Shown: positions 1-10,861, counted from the first letter of the stretch. The stretch is DNA of 64,000 nt from Nostoc sp. JL33 (GCF_017114985.1 NZ_JABXKP010000026.1:87346-151345); one strand, 5' to 3'. The notes: generated by a model from the sequence alone, not told the origin. Numbers and translations: made by a program.

Positions 1-956
1 CAAATGTTGTTTGTTGCGGGTTTCCCAGTGCCAAATAATATCAGCGTAGAGACTAGCACCCCAAGCTGAACCACCTTCTAAGAAGGCAAACTTTAATTGT
101 GGGAAGCGGCGAGTCACTCCACCGAAGAACAGCGATTTGCATAATGCTTCGGCTGCAAAGGCAAAGTGATTAATGTGATTATATTGGGCGTTGGTGACAG
201 ATCGCTGAGTTGTCCAACCTTGGCTAGAAGCGTGAGTTGTGGGTACAACTTTCAGTTCTACGCACTTAGCCCAGAATGGATCGTAATCATACTCGCTATC
301 TAAGCCAAAGTTATCAATCCAAACCACTTCGTTAGCGACTTCTTTGCCATACTTCTCAAAGGCAGGAATTGGACGACGGACGTAACCGGGGATTTGAATC
401 GCTTTGAGTCCGAGAACATTCACCGCATATTCCAACTCTTCAATCCCTTCTTCGGGAGTGTGGAGGGGAATGGCGGCGATGGGTGTTAAGCGATCGCTAT
501 AAGGGCGGAAAATGTCAGCATGGTAGGTGTTAACTGCTCGACATACAGCCCGCCGCATTTCTTCATTACCGATATTCGGAGCCATCGTTGCCAAGTTGGG
601 GTACACAACGGCAAAGTCTGTACCTGCTTCTTGCAAGCGCTCATGCAGCAACTTCGGCAAGCTAATGGTAGCCAAATTCAAAGTATTTTTTGTCGGACGA
701 CCCCACCAGTTAGGGCGATTGGTGCGATAAGCAAAACGTTCTTCCCAACTTTGCTTGTACCACTTAAAACGGGAAGATCCTGGTAAATTCTCTTTGAAAC
801 GTTCGACAAGTGCAGTTCCACCAACTTGCTCTAAATAATCCAAGACTGCTGGTTCAAATTCCTGGGTATGTACATCAGTGTCAATGATCGGATAACCAAG
901 CTTTTCCCGAATTTGAGCAGACCTAGTTTTTTGTGGGCGGTCTAAAGCGATCGTCA
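1..956 (-). CDS. Amidohydrolase family protein (partial, runs off the left edge); paralogue of the next gene
   Basis: Minus-strand reading from an ATG at 954-956 (MTIALDRPQKTRSAQIREKLGYPIIDTDVHTQEF...) closely parallels ORF 1062-2546 at both protein and DNA level. Confidence 0.8.
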
Positions 957-1061
957 TAATAGTTTACCCTCATCAAATGTTTATAGGCATTGGCAAAGAC
1001 CCGATAATCCTTTGTAGAGACGGCGATTTATCGCGTCTCTTACCTTGATTTATCGCGTCTC

Positions 1062-2546
1062 TTACCTTAATTTCCCAGCCAAAAATTCATCTGCGGTTTT
1101 CTCCACAGCCGTACCCTTAAAAAAGTCACGATTCAGGCTGGTATACAACTCCAAGGGATGAATTGACAGGAAATATTGCAAATCTTCTTCGGTAATAATC
1201 TTGCGTTCAACCATTGAATAGGTATTAGCAGCGATCGCAGTTATATCAGGTACATCCCAGTGCCCAGAATCGGAACCCAAAAATGCTTTAACACGCTCCC
1301 CATAAGGATTAGCTTTACGGTTAAAGGCTTGAGCTACACGGGTATCATCTGATTCTGTCCCAAAATAGAAGTGATTCAAGAAGCGATCGCGGATATCCTC
1401 TGGCTTCGTTACTCCTGCTAGGGCGAATTCATCTAAATCACCTGGCTCTAGGGGAGATAATAACTCAGCGTGGAAACCTAAACCGCTACCTAGTTGATCC
1501 AAACGACCATGTACTAATTCGCCACCATAACGGGTATAAAGTTCTAGCAGTTCTTCGCGATCGATATTGGCGGGATTGTTGTTTTCCACCATATGGTCTT
1601 TGTTGCGGGTATCCCAGTGCCAAATCAAATCGGTGTACAAACTAGCACCCCAAGCTGCACCTCCTTCTAAAAAGGCAAACTTGAGTGTGGGGAAGCGGTG
1701 AGTTACACCACCAAAGAATAGAGATTTACACAGTGCTTCCGCAGCCGATGCAAAGTGACCAATATGGTTGTATTGGTAATTGCTAATGGAACGCCGATTG
1801 ATCCAGCCCATACCGGAAGAGTGGGTGGTGGGTACAACTTTCAGTTCTACGCACTTCGCCCAGAAGGGATCGTAATCATACTTACTATCCAAGCCAAAGG
1901 TGTCAATCCAGATGGCTTCATTGGCTACTTCTTCGCCATATTTCTCGAAGGCGGGAATCGGGCGGCGGATATGTCCAGGGATTTGAATTGCTTTGAGTCC
2001 CAGTACTTTCACCGCGTATTCCAACTCTTCGATCGCCTCTTCGGGCGTATTCATGGGAATAGCAGCAATCGGTGTTAAGCGATCGCTATAAGGACGGAAA
2101 ATATCAGCGTGGTAAGTGTTAGCTGTACGGCAAACAGCCCGCCGCATTTCTTCATTACCGATGTGTGGCGCCATCGTTGCCAAGTTGGGGTACACAACGG
2201 CAAAGTCTGTACCGGCTTCTTGTAAGCGTTCGTGCAACAACTTTGGCAAACTAACGGTAGCTAAATTTAAAGCATCATTAGTAGGACGAGTCCAGAAGGG
2301 AGGGCGGGCGGTGCGGTTAGCGCGACGTTCATCCCAAGATTGCTTAAACCATTTAGAGCGAGATGCACCGGGTAAGTGTTCTTGGAAACGCTCTGCGATC
2401 GCAGTTCCAGCAACTTGCTCTAAATAGTCCAAGAATGCTGGGGGAAACTCTTGGGTATGTACATCGGTGTCAATGATCGGATAACCCAGTTTTTCCCGAA
2501 TTTGAGCAGACTTAGTTTTTTGTGGACGGTCTAGTGCAATAGTCAT
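1062..2546 (-). CDS. Amidohydrolase family protein (amidohydrolase_2-like TIM-barrel)
   Basis: 494 aa ORF; N-terminal YPIIDTDVHTQ metal-binding-type motif, FLGSDSGHWDVPD near the C-terminus. Confidence 0.8.
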   Translation of the reverse strand: MTIALDRPQKTKSAQIREKLGYPIIDTDVHTQEFPPAFLDYLEQVAGTAIAERFQEHLPGASRSKWFKQSWDERRANRTARPPFWTRPTNDALNLATVSLPKLLHERLQEAGTDFAVVYPNLATMAPHIGNEEMRRAVCRTANTYHADIFRPYSDRLTPIAAIPMNTPEEAIEELEYAVKVLGLKAIQIPGHIRRPIPAFEKYGEEVANEAIWIDTFGLDSKYDYDPFWAKCVELKVVPTTHSSGMGWINRRSISNYQYNHIGHFASAAEALCKSLFFGGVTHRFPTLKFAFLEGGAAWGASLYTDLIWHWDTRNKDHMVENNNPANIDREELLELYTRYGGELVHGRLDQLGSGLGFHAELLSPLEPGDLDEFALAGVTKPEDIRDRFLNHFYFGTESDDTRVAQAFNRKANPYGERVKAFLGSDSGHWDVPDITAIAANTYSMVERKIITEEDLQYFLSIHPLELYTSLNRDFFKGTAVEKTADEFLAGKLR

Positions 2547-2681
2547 AGCATTTTACCTGGAGTTTTCAAATGGATTGGGGAGTGGGGAGTGGGGAGACTA
2601 AGCCGCTTAACACTGGGCGGGAGGACAGATAAATCTACTTGCTCTGTACATCAAGGAATTATTGATCAGGAGGGAAGTTGG

Positions 2682-2954
2682 AAGCCTTTGAGCCTGGGAG
2701 TTGAGCCTTTGAGCTTGGGAGTTGAGCCTTTGAGCTTGGGAGTTGAGCCTCTGAGCTTGGAAGTTGAGCCTTTGAGCTTGGAAGTTGAGCCTTTGAGCTT
2801 GGAAGTTGAGCCTTTTAGTTTGGAAGTTGCACCTTTGAGCCTGGGAGTTGCACCTTTGAGCCTGGGAGTTGCACCTTTGAGCCTGGGAGTTGCACCTTTT
2901 AGCTTGGAAGTTGCACCTTTTAGCCTGGGAGTTGCACCTTTTACCCTGGGAGTT
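2682..2954. repeat. 21-bp minisatellite, about 13 units (consensus TTGAGCTTGGGAGTTGAGCCT)
   Basis: Direct reading; the units translate to 7-aa repeats (E/A)P(L/F)SL(G/E)V on + and GSTPKLK-type on -. Confidence 0.95.
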
Positions 2955-3068
2955 GCACTTTTGAAAGACTTGATTACAAAAATCTGTTTTTCTTGCTCAG
3001 AAAAGTTACTGATTCCCGCCTTTTCTGCTCCCTCATCCCCCCACTCCCCACTCCCCACTCCCCACTCC

Positions 3069-4070
3069 CTATTTCTCAACCCAATCAGTTAATTTAAAGT
3101 CCGACTTTGCCAAACCCTGCGAGACTAAAAATTTCTTTGTCCCCTCTAAAAGTTTCACGCCCTCATCTGGTAATGGTTCTTCTGATATCTGTTTGAGTGG
3201 TAACGATACTTTGATAATATCGAGGGGATATTTAGTAATTTGGGCGTGATACTGATAATATTCTTCAGAATTAGCTTTTAAATCCTTGGCTGCTTCTGTG
3301 AGAATTCCATTAAATTTCTTTGGAAAATCAGGTTGTTTCGCCAGAAAGCTTTCGGTCGCTACAACTAATGATGTCCCTGACAAACCTTTATGATTCGCCG
3401 AAGAATCAATCACTGGAAACCCTTGTGATTTCAGAAAAGGCCCCAGATCACTTGAAGTTGCATAAGCAGCTACATCACCACGTTCTAAAGCCGCTTTTGC
3501 CTCAGTAGTCATCAAGTGGACAACTTTTACATCTTTGGCAATTTTAGCTTCAGCTAACAGACCCAACAGGTATCGATGCATATAAGAGCCTTTTTGGGTA
3601 GCTATTTTCTGACCTTTAAGTTCAGCCAGCGATCGCGGGCCATTCTTTTTCGCCACTAACCAGGCGGTTGTATTAAACTGAGTAATCCGCAGCAGTCGGG
3701 TTTCAACACCCCTAGCTCTCAAAACTATGGCTGGTGTATCGCCTAAAGAACCAACATCTAATTGACCTGCGACAAGTGCCTCATTTAGATCCGGCCCGTT
3801 AGGAAACCGTGCAAAAGTAACGTCTTTAAACCCAGATTTTTGCAACTCACGATCTAAAATTCCCTTTTTCTTTGCCCAACCAAGTGGCCCTGTAGGTTCT
3901 GAAGTACCTACATAACCTATTCGTAGGGTAGAAATGTTGTTAGATGCAGCTACAGCAGTAGCACTCTTGGCATTAATCGATTCAGCAGATTTAGTTTCCC
4001 CTTGGCTACATGCTGTAGTCAGTAGGAGCAGGACACAAGCCGCTGAGGTTGATAATCTCGTACTAGACAT
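3069..4070 (-). CDS. ABC transporter substrate-binding lipoprotein, aliphatic sulfonate (SsuA/TauA-like)
   Basis: Lipoprotein signal MSSTRLSTSAACVLLLLTTACSQ; LRIGYVGTSEPTGPLGWAKKKG; the track start at 4301 would translate through an intergenic inverted repeat, so the start at 4070 is preferred. Confidence 0.8.
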   Translation of the reverse strand: MSSTRLSTSAACVLLLLTTACSQGETKSAESINAKSATAVAASNNISTLRIGYVGTSEPTGPLGWAKKKGILDRELQKSGFKDVTFARFPNGPDLNEALVAGQLDVGSLGDTPAIVLRARGVETRLLRITQFNTTAWLVAKKNGPRSLAELKGQKIATQKGSYMHRYLLGLLAEAKIAKDVKVVHLMTTEAKAALERGDVAAYATSSDLGPFLKSQGFPVIDSSANHKGLSGTSLVVATESFLAKQPDFPKKFNGILTEAAKDLKANSEEYYQYHAQITKYPLDIIKVSLPLKQISEEPLPDEGVKLLEGTKKFLVSQGLAKSDFKLTDWVEK

Positions 4071-4120
4071 AAGGTATCTAGGGCGTGTTTTCAAACCTCT
4101 CATTAAGCAACCTAGCCTTT

Positions 4121-4205
4121 GAAGATCCCCCCAACCCCCCTTAAAAAGGCTTGCTCTAAGAATTTCTTTTCCCCCCTTTTTAAGGGGGGTTAGGGGGGAT
4201 CTTCG
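4121..4205. repeat. Intergenic inverted repeat (GAAGATCCCCCCAACCCCCCTTAAAAAGG...CTTTTTAAGGGGGGTTAGGGGGGATCTTC)
   Basis: Near-perfect self-complementary arms read directly. Confidence 0.85.
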
Positions 4206-4320
4206 AGTTTTAAAACAGTCACTAGACTCAAAATCCCTAACTTTTCTAGGACTACGTTCTGCTTCCTGCTTCTTGCCTCCTGCCTTCTTTAATGCCAGCA
4301 TGACTATTTTCTCCGCCGTA

Positions 4321-4650
4321 CTATTTCATCTGCTTCAGAATTTGGAATGTTTGATCGGCTTTTGCTGTTGAGGTGCGTTTATGTCCCCAACCAACGTTTT
4401 CACGGTAACTACCCAGTAGCCCAACTTCTATTAATTCTGCCTCGTTGACTGAAGTCTTCATATCGCTTTCTGGTGCAACATAGAGAGCATCAACTGGACA
4501 ATACAATTCGCACATATAACAGGTTTGGCAGTCACTCTGTCGGGCAATGGTTGGCGGCGCATCTGGCACACGGTCAAACACGTTGGTTGGACAAATATTC
4601 ACGCAGATATTACATTCTATGCACCGCGACTCGCTGACCAACTCAATCAC
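4321..4650 (-). CDS. 4Fe-4S dicluster ferredoxin-type protein (AprB-like)
   Basis: Two CxxCxxCxxxCP motifs: CIECNICVNICP and CQTCYMCELYCP; 4-nt overlap with the upstream flavoprotein gene. Confidence 0.85.
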   Translation of the reverse strand: MIELVSESRCIECNICVNICPTNVFDRVPDAPPTIARQSDCQTCYMCELYCPVDALYVAPESDMKTSVNEAELIEVGLLGSYRENVGWGHKRTSTAKADQTFQILKQMK

Positions 4651-6293
4651 ACTGCCACCCCTATTTTAGATTTTGGATTTTGGATTTTCGATTGGGAAAT
4701 ATCTTCTGCATTCAGTAGCGGCTGACTTTTCACCCAGACTTGATCTAATCCGCCACTAATCAGGTGATGTTGCTGTTTTGCATCAAGTTCTGGATAATCT
4801 AGGTGTCTGTGCATACCACGAGTTTCTTTACGTTCAATCGCGCTGCTGTACATCCACCGCGCTGTGGCTACCATTGCCGCAGCTTCTCGCGCCCGGATTA
4901 GCTCTTTTTCTGATGTTACCTGGCTACTGCGGAGTTCTTGCCAAAGATGATTTAACCTACCCAAAGACTCAGTTAAGCCTTGTTCTGTACGGAAATAATT
5001 CTTTTCGTAGGGGAATACTTCAGCTTGGACTGCCTGAATCACTTCATCAGTTGCCAAGGTTTGAGAGCGATCGCTCCCACTCTGTAATACTACCTCTCCA
5101 ACACCCTTAACTTGTCGTTGAGTTTTGTGTTCTCCCAAACTGCGAGTATATTCAGCAGCCGATTTCCCCGACCAATAGCCAGAAGATATTGCCCAAGCCG
5201 CATTGTGACTACCACCACCAGTAAATCCGCCACAAATCAGTTCGCGTGTGGCGGCATCTCCAGCCGCGTAGAGTCCCCGTACAGAACTGGCACAACTTTC
5301 ATCGACAATCCGAATTCCTCCCGTACCGCGCACAGTTCCCTCTAGGCGCAGAGTTACAGGAAAACGTTGGGTAAATGGATCAATACCTGCACGGTCAAAG
5401 GGTAAAAAGAAGTTGGGCTGTGCTAAACGCATAGATGCCCGCATCGATTCCGCCGCTTTGTCTATGATGGCGTAAACTGGCTGTTGCAGTAATGTCTGGG
5501 CAATTACTGAACGTCTATGAGAACTTGCCCCTGGAATTACAGTACCGTCTTCGTAGGTGAAAGTTGCCCAATTATAGAACAGGGTTTTGGTAACTGAAGA
5601 AAAAGCGGGGGAGATGCCATAGGCATTGGAAAATTCCATACCCGACATCTCGGCACCAGCTTCAGCAGCCATTAAATAACCATCCCCTGTTAGGACGTTG
5701 CATCCTAACGCTTTACTTAGAAACGCACAGCCACCGGTTGCGATAATTGTGGACTGCGATCGCACTAGCCATTTCTCCCCAGTTTGACGATTCACACCTG
5801 ATGCACCAGCAACAGCACCATCGTCATCAACTAGTAATTCTAAGGCGGGGCTGTTGTCTAAAATCTTCACTCCTGCCCGTTGAATTTGCCGCCGCATCAG
5901 CCGCATATATTCCGGCCCTTGCAGCGATCGCCGATAGGGTTTTCCTTCATCGTCGGTAGGGAAGGGATAACCCCATTCTGCTAACTGATTAACGTTGACA
6001 TAAGTCTGATTCAGTACCCGATCCATCCAGTTGCGATCGGATAAAAACCCACCCAACGATTCCCGACTTGCCTTTGCTGTTTCTCGTGCTTCTGGGTCAG
6101 GTGGCACATACCACACACCATTACCAGATGCAGCAGCGCATCCAGTTGTGCCACAATATCCTTTGTCTACAAGAATCACCCTAGATCCACTTGATGCAGC
6201 ACTCCATGCCGCCCAAGTTCCTGCTGGCCCACCTCCAATCACAAGCACATCTGCTTGGAGGTCTTCAAAATCGGTTGTTAACGTCTTCAGCAT
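4647..6293 (-). CDS. FAD-binding flavoprotein of the fumarate reductase/succinate dehydrogenase/AprA superfamily
   Basis: Dinucleotide-binding motif DVLVIGGGPAGTWAAWSAA; C-terminal GLYAAGDAATRELICGGFTGGGSHNAAWAISSG. Confidence 0.85.
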   Translation of the reverse strand: MLKTLTTDFEDLQADVLVIGGGPAGTWAAWSAASSGSRVILVDKGYCGTTGCAAASGNGVWYVPPDPEARETAKASRESLGGFLSDRNWMDRVLNQTYVNVNQLAEWGYPFPTDDEGKPYRRSLQGPEYMRLMRRQIQRAGVKILDNSPALELLVDDDGAVAGASGVNRQTGEKWLVRSQSTIIATGGCAFLSKALGCNVLTGDGYLMAAEAGAEMSGMEFSNAYGISPAFSSVTKTLFYNWATFTYEDGTVIPGASSHRRSVIAQTLLQQPVYAIIDKAAESMRASMRLAQPNFFLPFDRAGIDPFTQRFPVTLRLEGTVRGTGGIRIVDESCASSVRGLYAAGDAATRELICGGFTGGGSHNAAWAISSGYWSGKSAAEYTRSLGEHKTQRQVKGVGEVVLQSGSDRSQTLATDEVIQAVQAEVFPYEKNYFRTEQGLTESLGRLNHLWQELRSSQVTSEKELIRAREAAAMVATARWMYSSAIERKETRGMHRHLDYPELDAKQQHHLISGGLDQVWVKSQPLLNAEDISQSKIQNPKSKIGVAV

Positions 6294-6830
6294 CTACAAT
6301 TTCCCTCCATCGATAAAGTCTTAAGCATCAAGTCTTCACCCCATCGATGCTGCAAAATATTTAGAAACCTGTTTGCCTATCTACTTGACGGCTTACTAGT
6401 TGCCTTAAATTGTGGCTCCTTAAGACAGGTTGCCACCAGATTGGCATCCAATAACTACTTTATCTTGACCGATAAACCGTAGTTTATACCATAACAAAGC
6501 TTTTCACAATTTTCCAGAAAAAGCAAGCATTTTAGCAAACAAATTCAAACGTAAATTTATGTAAAATAATTTGTCTTGTCTTTCCAAATAGGCTTGCTCT
6601 TTACAGCCTTTTATGCAGCCTATCCAATGTGAGTACAAAAAATACTTTATTTCGATAGACTTTAGTACTAACCCTTTCAATGTGGCGAAATTTTTGGACA
6701 ATAATTCCTCTTTTCTCTGTGTTCTCTGCGCCTAATAAGGTTAGATAAAACTATTTTTTGTGGGGCGGGCATCTTGCCCGCCCCACAAGTAGTAGTAATT
6801 TATTTGTTGGAAGTCCCTTACCGTAATTTC

Positions 6831-8645
6831 TTAAAACCTAAAGAGAGTACGAACCCAAGCAAATAAACTATCAGGATTGCTGGCATTAGAGTCCGGTGCA
6901 GTAATCCAGATCAAACCCGGCGTAATCTCAATATTATCTCCGATTTTATATTGGTAGAATGCCTCAATGTGCAGGGAAGTATCTTTGTCCGCTTGTCCGG
7001 CACCTGCTCCCAAATCTACACTCTTACTGAGACTGATCATTTTCGGCTCCATACCAACTAAAACCGCCCCTAGAGCACCTTCCTGAAAAAGATCCGGGAA
7101 TGCCAGCCCTACCGCCCAATCCATCGCTTCCCCATCTCCGCGTCCCAAATAGCGGTGTGCTGCATAACTTACCCACCCATTGATTGCCAACTTGGGATTA
7201 ATTTGATAGAACGCCTGTAGACCATAAAGGTTGCCCACAGTTCCCGCTCCAGCCACGGTACTGTTTACCAGGTTGCTCCCGACTGCTGGGCCGAAATTTG
7301 TTCCACTAAAACCTATAGTATTTGCTGGGCTATAGGTATTAACGTAAGTTGCCGCCACCCGAAAATTTCTATTAGAAGAGTAGTATATTAACTGTGCTAA
7401 AGCTAAATACCTGCCTGTAAATAAGCCATTATTGAGTGTGGGATTGTTACCGTTTGGTGCGCTGTATGCTAGCCCTAATTGAACCTGTTTGCCTAGTCCC
7501 TGGAGTATGGCAATTCCGGGGCCGCTATCTCCATAGTTATAGACCAAAGACCGCCGTGAAAATCGTGAAATCCCATTAGCGCCAGTTGCGGAAGAGGATT
7601 CAAAATATGGGTTAATCGGGCCAGAAAGACCTATCTCACTAGCTCCATCAGACAGGGCATAAATGTTGACTTGGGTATTTGGATAAGGTAGAAACCGATA
7701 GCGGACACCACCGAGAATAATCTGATTGCGTGCAAAAGTAATACTGGCGTTATCAGCAGTTCTCCCCTCATAAGTTCCCAATAATCCAGCTCTTGTTTGT
7801 CCCAATGATTCAATATTTCCACCTGAGAGTGTTATACCTAGTGAATCTTTACCGTTAAAACTGGTGTTTAGCCGTAAAGAAGTTAAACCTTGAAGTGTGG
7901 GATTGTGAGGTGCGGGTGTCTTGGTGACGACGTTATTGCCCGCCAGAACTGAGCCAAGAACAATCTGCGCTCGACCAATAAGTTTGGTTGTGGTCGAAAA
8001 CTGAGTTGCTTCTAACTTCGCACTTCGCGTTTCTAAGGTATCTAAGCGTCCCCGAAGTTGAGCAAGTTCTGGAGAAAATTGTTCTTGTAACTTTTTGATG
8101 GTATCCAAGTCTTCCCGTTTGACTAAATCTGTCGTTGAAGTTGCTATTAGTTCATTGAGGCGATTTAAAGCTGCATTCAACCCAGCTGCAAATTCATAGC
8201 GTGTTAGAGGACGATTCCCTTTAAATGTGCCATCTGTATATCCTGTAATTACACCGTAGCGCTCAACTAGAGACTGTAATGCTTGAAATGCCCAATCTGT
8301 CGGCTTAATATCTGACAGTTGTGAGACGGATGTCACTTGCCCTGCTACATTATTTGGAGCTTTTTTACTAGTTGGCGGTGCAACTTCCAACAATTGCGAT
8401 ACAGGTGTCACTTGCCCTGTGACATTATTTGTAGCTTTTTTACTACTTAACGGTGCAATTGAAGTTTCTACTGTTTGATTGACAACTGCTTCTGGAGCTT
8501 TTTTCACTTCTATTTGGGCAGGAGATGCATCAGATTTAGGCAGTTCAGCCTGACTTTTTGCCGGATAAAAAACCAGGATAATTAGAATATCTAGCAACGA
8601 AAGCAGGAACATTAGGCATCTATAATTCCAGCGAAAATTCGACAT
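6831..8645 (-). CDS. SLH-domain outer-membrane porin (cyanobacterial iron-uptake porin/OprB type)
   Basis: SLH motif LSDIKPTDWAFQALQSLVERYGVITGYTDGTFKGNRPLTRYEFAAGLNAAL followed by a beta-barrel-like region ending in FRF. Confidence 0.85.
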   Translation of the reverse strand: MSNFRWNYRCLMFLLSLLDILIILVFYPAKSQAELPKSDASPAQIEVKKAPEAVVNQTVETSIAPLSSKKATNNVTGQVTPVSQLLEVAPPTSKKAPNNVAGQVTSVSQLSDIKPTDWAFQALQSLVERYGVITGYTDGTFKGNRPLTRYEFAAGLNAALNRLNELIATSTTDLVKREDLDTIKKLQEQFSPELAQLRGRLDTLETRSAKLEATQFSTTTKLIGRAQIVLGSVLAGNNVVTKTPAPHNPTLQGLTSLRLNTSFNGKDSLGITLSGGNIESLGQTRAGLLGTYEGRTADNASITFARNQIILGGVRYRFLPYPNTQVNIYALSDGASEIGLSGPINPYFESSSATGANGISRFSRRSLVYNYGDSGPGIAILQGLGKQVQLGLAYSAPNGNNPTLNNGLFTGRYLALAQLIYYSSNRNFRVAATYVNTYSPANTIGFSGTNFGPAVGSNLVNSTVAGAGTVGNLYGLQAFYQINPKLAINGWVSYAAHRYLGRGDGEAMDWAVGLAFPDLFQEGALGAVLVGMEPKMISLSKSVDLGAGAGQADKDTSLHIEAFYQYKIGDNIEITPGLIWITAPDSNASNPDSLFAWVRTLFRF

Positions 8646-9554
8646 GACTCCTCAACTCCTCAACCTTAATGATGAATAAATTAGCTCTAAGCTGTACAGA
8701 TAAACCAGGGGAAATACTTGATGCAATGTCGCTGCTAAACCATTAGGTAATAGACTTTGCAAAGGTTTCAGTAGTGGGAAAAGTACAAATCTCCGATAAA
8801 TATCGAAACCAGTACTAAGCAGCGCACGCTATGTGAACTGACACTTCTGAGACATTCTTTGAAATCCTGTTTTTATTGGTTATAACAAAGTTAATCAATG
8901 GTTACTGACATTGACTAAAGCTTGATTTGGATTCAATTTATTATCTGCAAATGAACATTAGCTGAACGCAATAAATTGTAATCAGCTATATTTGACAGCA
9001 TCAATTGTTAGTCAAATACGATAACTCGATAGAAATACCGTACTTTGGGTAGAATTATCTTTGCATAGAGCTTGGTACAATGCAAGACCCCTGTTTGTTC
9101 ATGAGGTAAAAATATGTCAAAATCATTGGGTAAGTCAACTCAGCCAACCGCGATCGCTTAGTGTGGCGTAGGCGATCGCCACAGATAGTCAGTCGGTGGA
9201 CGAAGAGAAGTCTGGGCGGATCGCAGGGTTTCCTCCGATCTGGATTTTTCAGCTTCCTTAAATCCAAACTTTTCCAGACAAAGCGTCCTTATTTCAATCC
9301 CCTAGATTTATCTATGGAGTTACTCAGCGCTCCTGAAATGTGGTTTACTGGGTGAAAACTTGTATTTTCCAACACAGTCATTCCGTTACAATAGTGTCAA
9401 AATTGATGACTAAGGGGTTAGTTGTTCAGGCAGTCATTTTTTACTAATGGTTAAATTAGGCTTGATTTTTATGTAATATCAAGTAGAATTTTGACTATCA
9501 ACTACGGTAATTGGGTCGGAGAATCGTAGATTTTAACCTCATACCCTGGTAAAC

Positions 9555-10766
9555 ATGCAAATTCTCTGGTTTATTCCTACTGGATCTCATGACGGACGCT
9601 ATTTAGGTACAGATATTGGCTCTCGTGTTGCCACACCTGATTATTTGCAGCAAATTGCCCAAGCTGTAGATAATTTGGGCTACACGGGCGCATTGTTACC
9701 CACAGGGAGTTCTTGTGAAGATGCTTGGATTACCGCCGCCGCTTTTATATCTGTCACCAAACAGATGAAATTTCTCGTGGCAATTCGCCCAGGAATTACT
9801 TCCCCAGGTGCGGCTGCACGGATGGCAGCAACATTTGACCGAATTTCTAAAGGAAGATTGTTGATTAATGTGGTGACAGGTGGCGATCCGGTACAACTTG
9901 CTGGGGATGGTTTGCATCTTAGCCATGACGATCGCTATGATTTAACCGATGAATTTCTCAGTGTTTGGCGGGGTATTGTCAGTGGGGAAACAGTCGATTT
10001 TAAAGGAAACTACCTCGATATCAAAGGCGGTAAACTCTTATTTCCACCAGTTCAAAAACCCTATCCACCCTTGTGGTTTGGTGGCTCATCTGCTGCTGCC
10101 AAGCGGGTTGCAGCCAAACACATTGATGTTTACTTGACGTGGGGCGAACCACCACAGCAAGTAGCCCAAAAGATTGCTGAAGTTCGGCAACTAGCGGCCC
10201 AACAAGGTAGAACAATACGTTTTGGGATTCGCTTGCATGTAATTGTGCGAGAAACCGAATCTGCTGCTTGGGATGCTGCCAATGAGCTAATTAAGTATGT
10301 GGATGAGGATGCGATGCCTTCTCTACGAGACGCTACGCGAACGGCGAGCTTCTCTACGAGACGCTCCGCGAACGCTAACGCCAAAGCTCAGAAAGATTTG
10401 GCTAGTTCTGATTCTGAAGGGCAACGGCACATGAGTCAACTACATAGTGGTAGTCGAAAAACCTTAGAAATTAGCCCCAATCTGTGGACAGGAATTGGAT
10501 TGGTGCGGGGTGGTGCTGGTACAGCCCTAGTTGGAGATCCCGACACCGTTGCCGCTAGGATGCTGGAATATCGCAATTTGGGCATAGAAACTTTCGTTTT
10601 ATCAGGATATCCCCATTTAGAAGAAGCCTATCGCACTGCTGAATTATTATTTCCACGCTTACCTTTGCAGAGCGAACCTGCACCTTTAACGCCACCAGTC
10701 TTGAGTCCGGTTGGCGAAATCGTCACTAATGAAAAATTTGCTAAACAACTAACGAGTGCCTCATGA
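9555..10766 (+). CDS. ssuD: LLM-class flavin-dependent alkanesulfonate monooxygenase
   Basis: [42 protein letters not shown] and [26 protein letters not shown] are SsuD-like; contains an in-frame repeat-like insert. Confidence 0.85.
   Translation: MQILWFIPTGSHDGRYLGTDIGSRVATPDYLQQIAQAVDNLGYTGALLPTGSSCEDAWITAAAFISVTKQMKFLVAIRPGITSPGAAARMAATFDRISKGRLLINVVTGGDPVQLAGDGLHLSHDDRYDLTDEFLSVWRGIVSGETVDFKGNYLDIKGGKLLFPPVQKPYPPLWFGGSSAAAKRVAAKHIDVYLTWGEPPQQVAQKIAEVRQLAAQQGRTIRFGIRLHVIVRETESAAWDAANELIKYVDEDAMPSLRDATRTASFSTRRSANANAKAQKDLASSDSEGQRHMSQLHSGSRKTLEISPNLWTGIGLVRGGAGTALVGDPDTVAARMLEYRNLGIETFVLSGYPHLEEAYRTAELLFPRLPLQSEPAPLTPPVLSPVGEIVTNEKFAKQLTSAS
10311..10380. repeat. Small dispersed repeat-like insertion within the ssuD coding sequence
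   Basis: CTTCTCTACGAGACGCTACGCGAACGG / CTTCTCTACGAGACGCTCCGCGAACGC occurs twice; it interrupts the SsuD context DEDA(I)[15 protein letters not shown]. Confidence 0.75.
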
Positions 10767-10861
10767 CTAATTCGTAATTTCTAATTCGTAATTGAAAAGC
10801 AAATTACTAATTAAGAACTAAGAATTACGAATTATGTTAACGAAGCTTCTAGATTCATCCT

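Noticed and set aside
2589-3092. 167-aa plus-strand and 137-aa minus-strand ORFs over the 21-bp minisatellite
   Set aside because: Both depend on the in-frame tandem repeat and extend into heptamer repeats; no independent coding evidence.
4071-4301. N-terminal extension of the SsuA-like ORF up to 4301
   Set aside because: The extension translates the C/G-rich inverted repeat; a normal lipoprotein signal starts at 4070.
6300-6355. Possible shared regulator site (CCATCGAT-like) upstream of several organosulfur genes
   Set aside because: Similar strings near 6308, 17170 and 62180 are short, inconsistent in spacing and absent from most cluster genes.
6504-6701. 65-aa minus-strand ORF
   Set aside because: AT-rich intergenic DNA, no motif, no clear ribosome-binding site or conserved neighbour.
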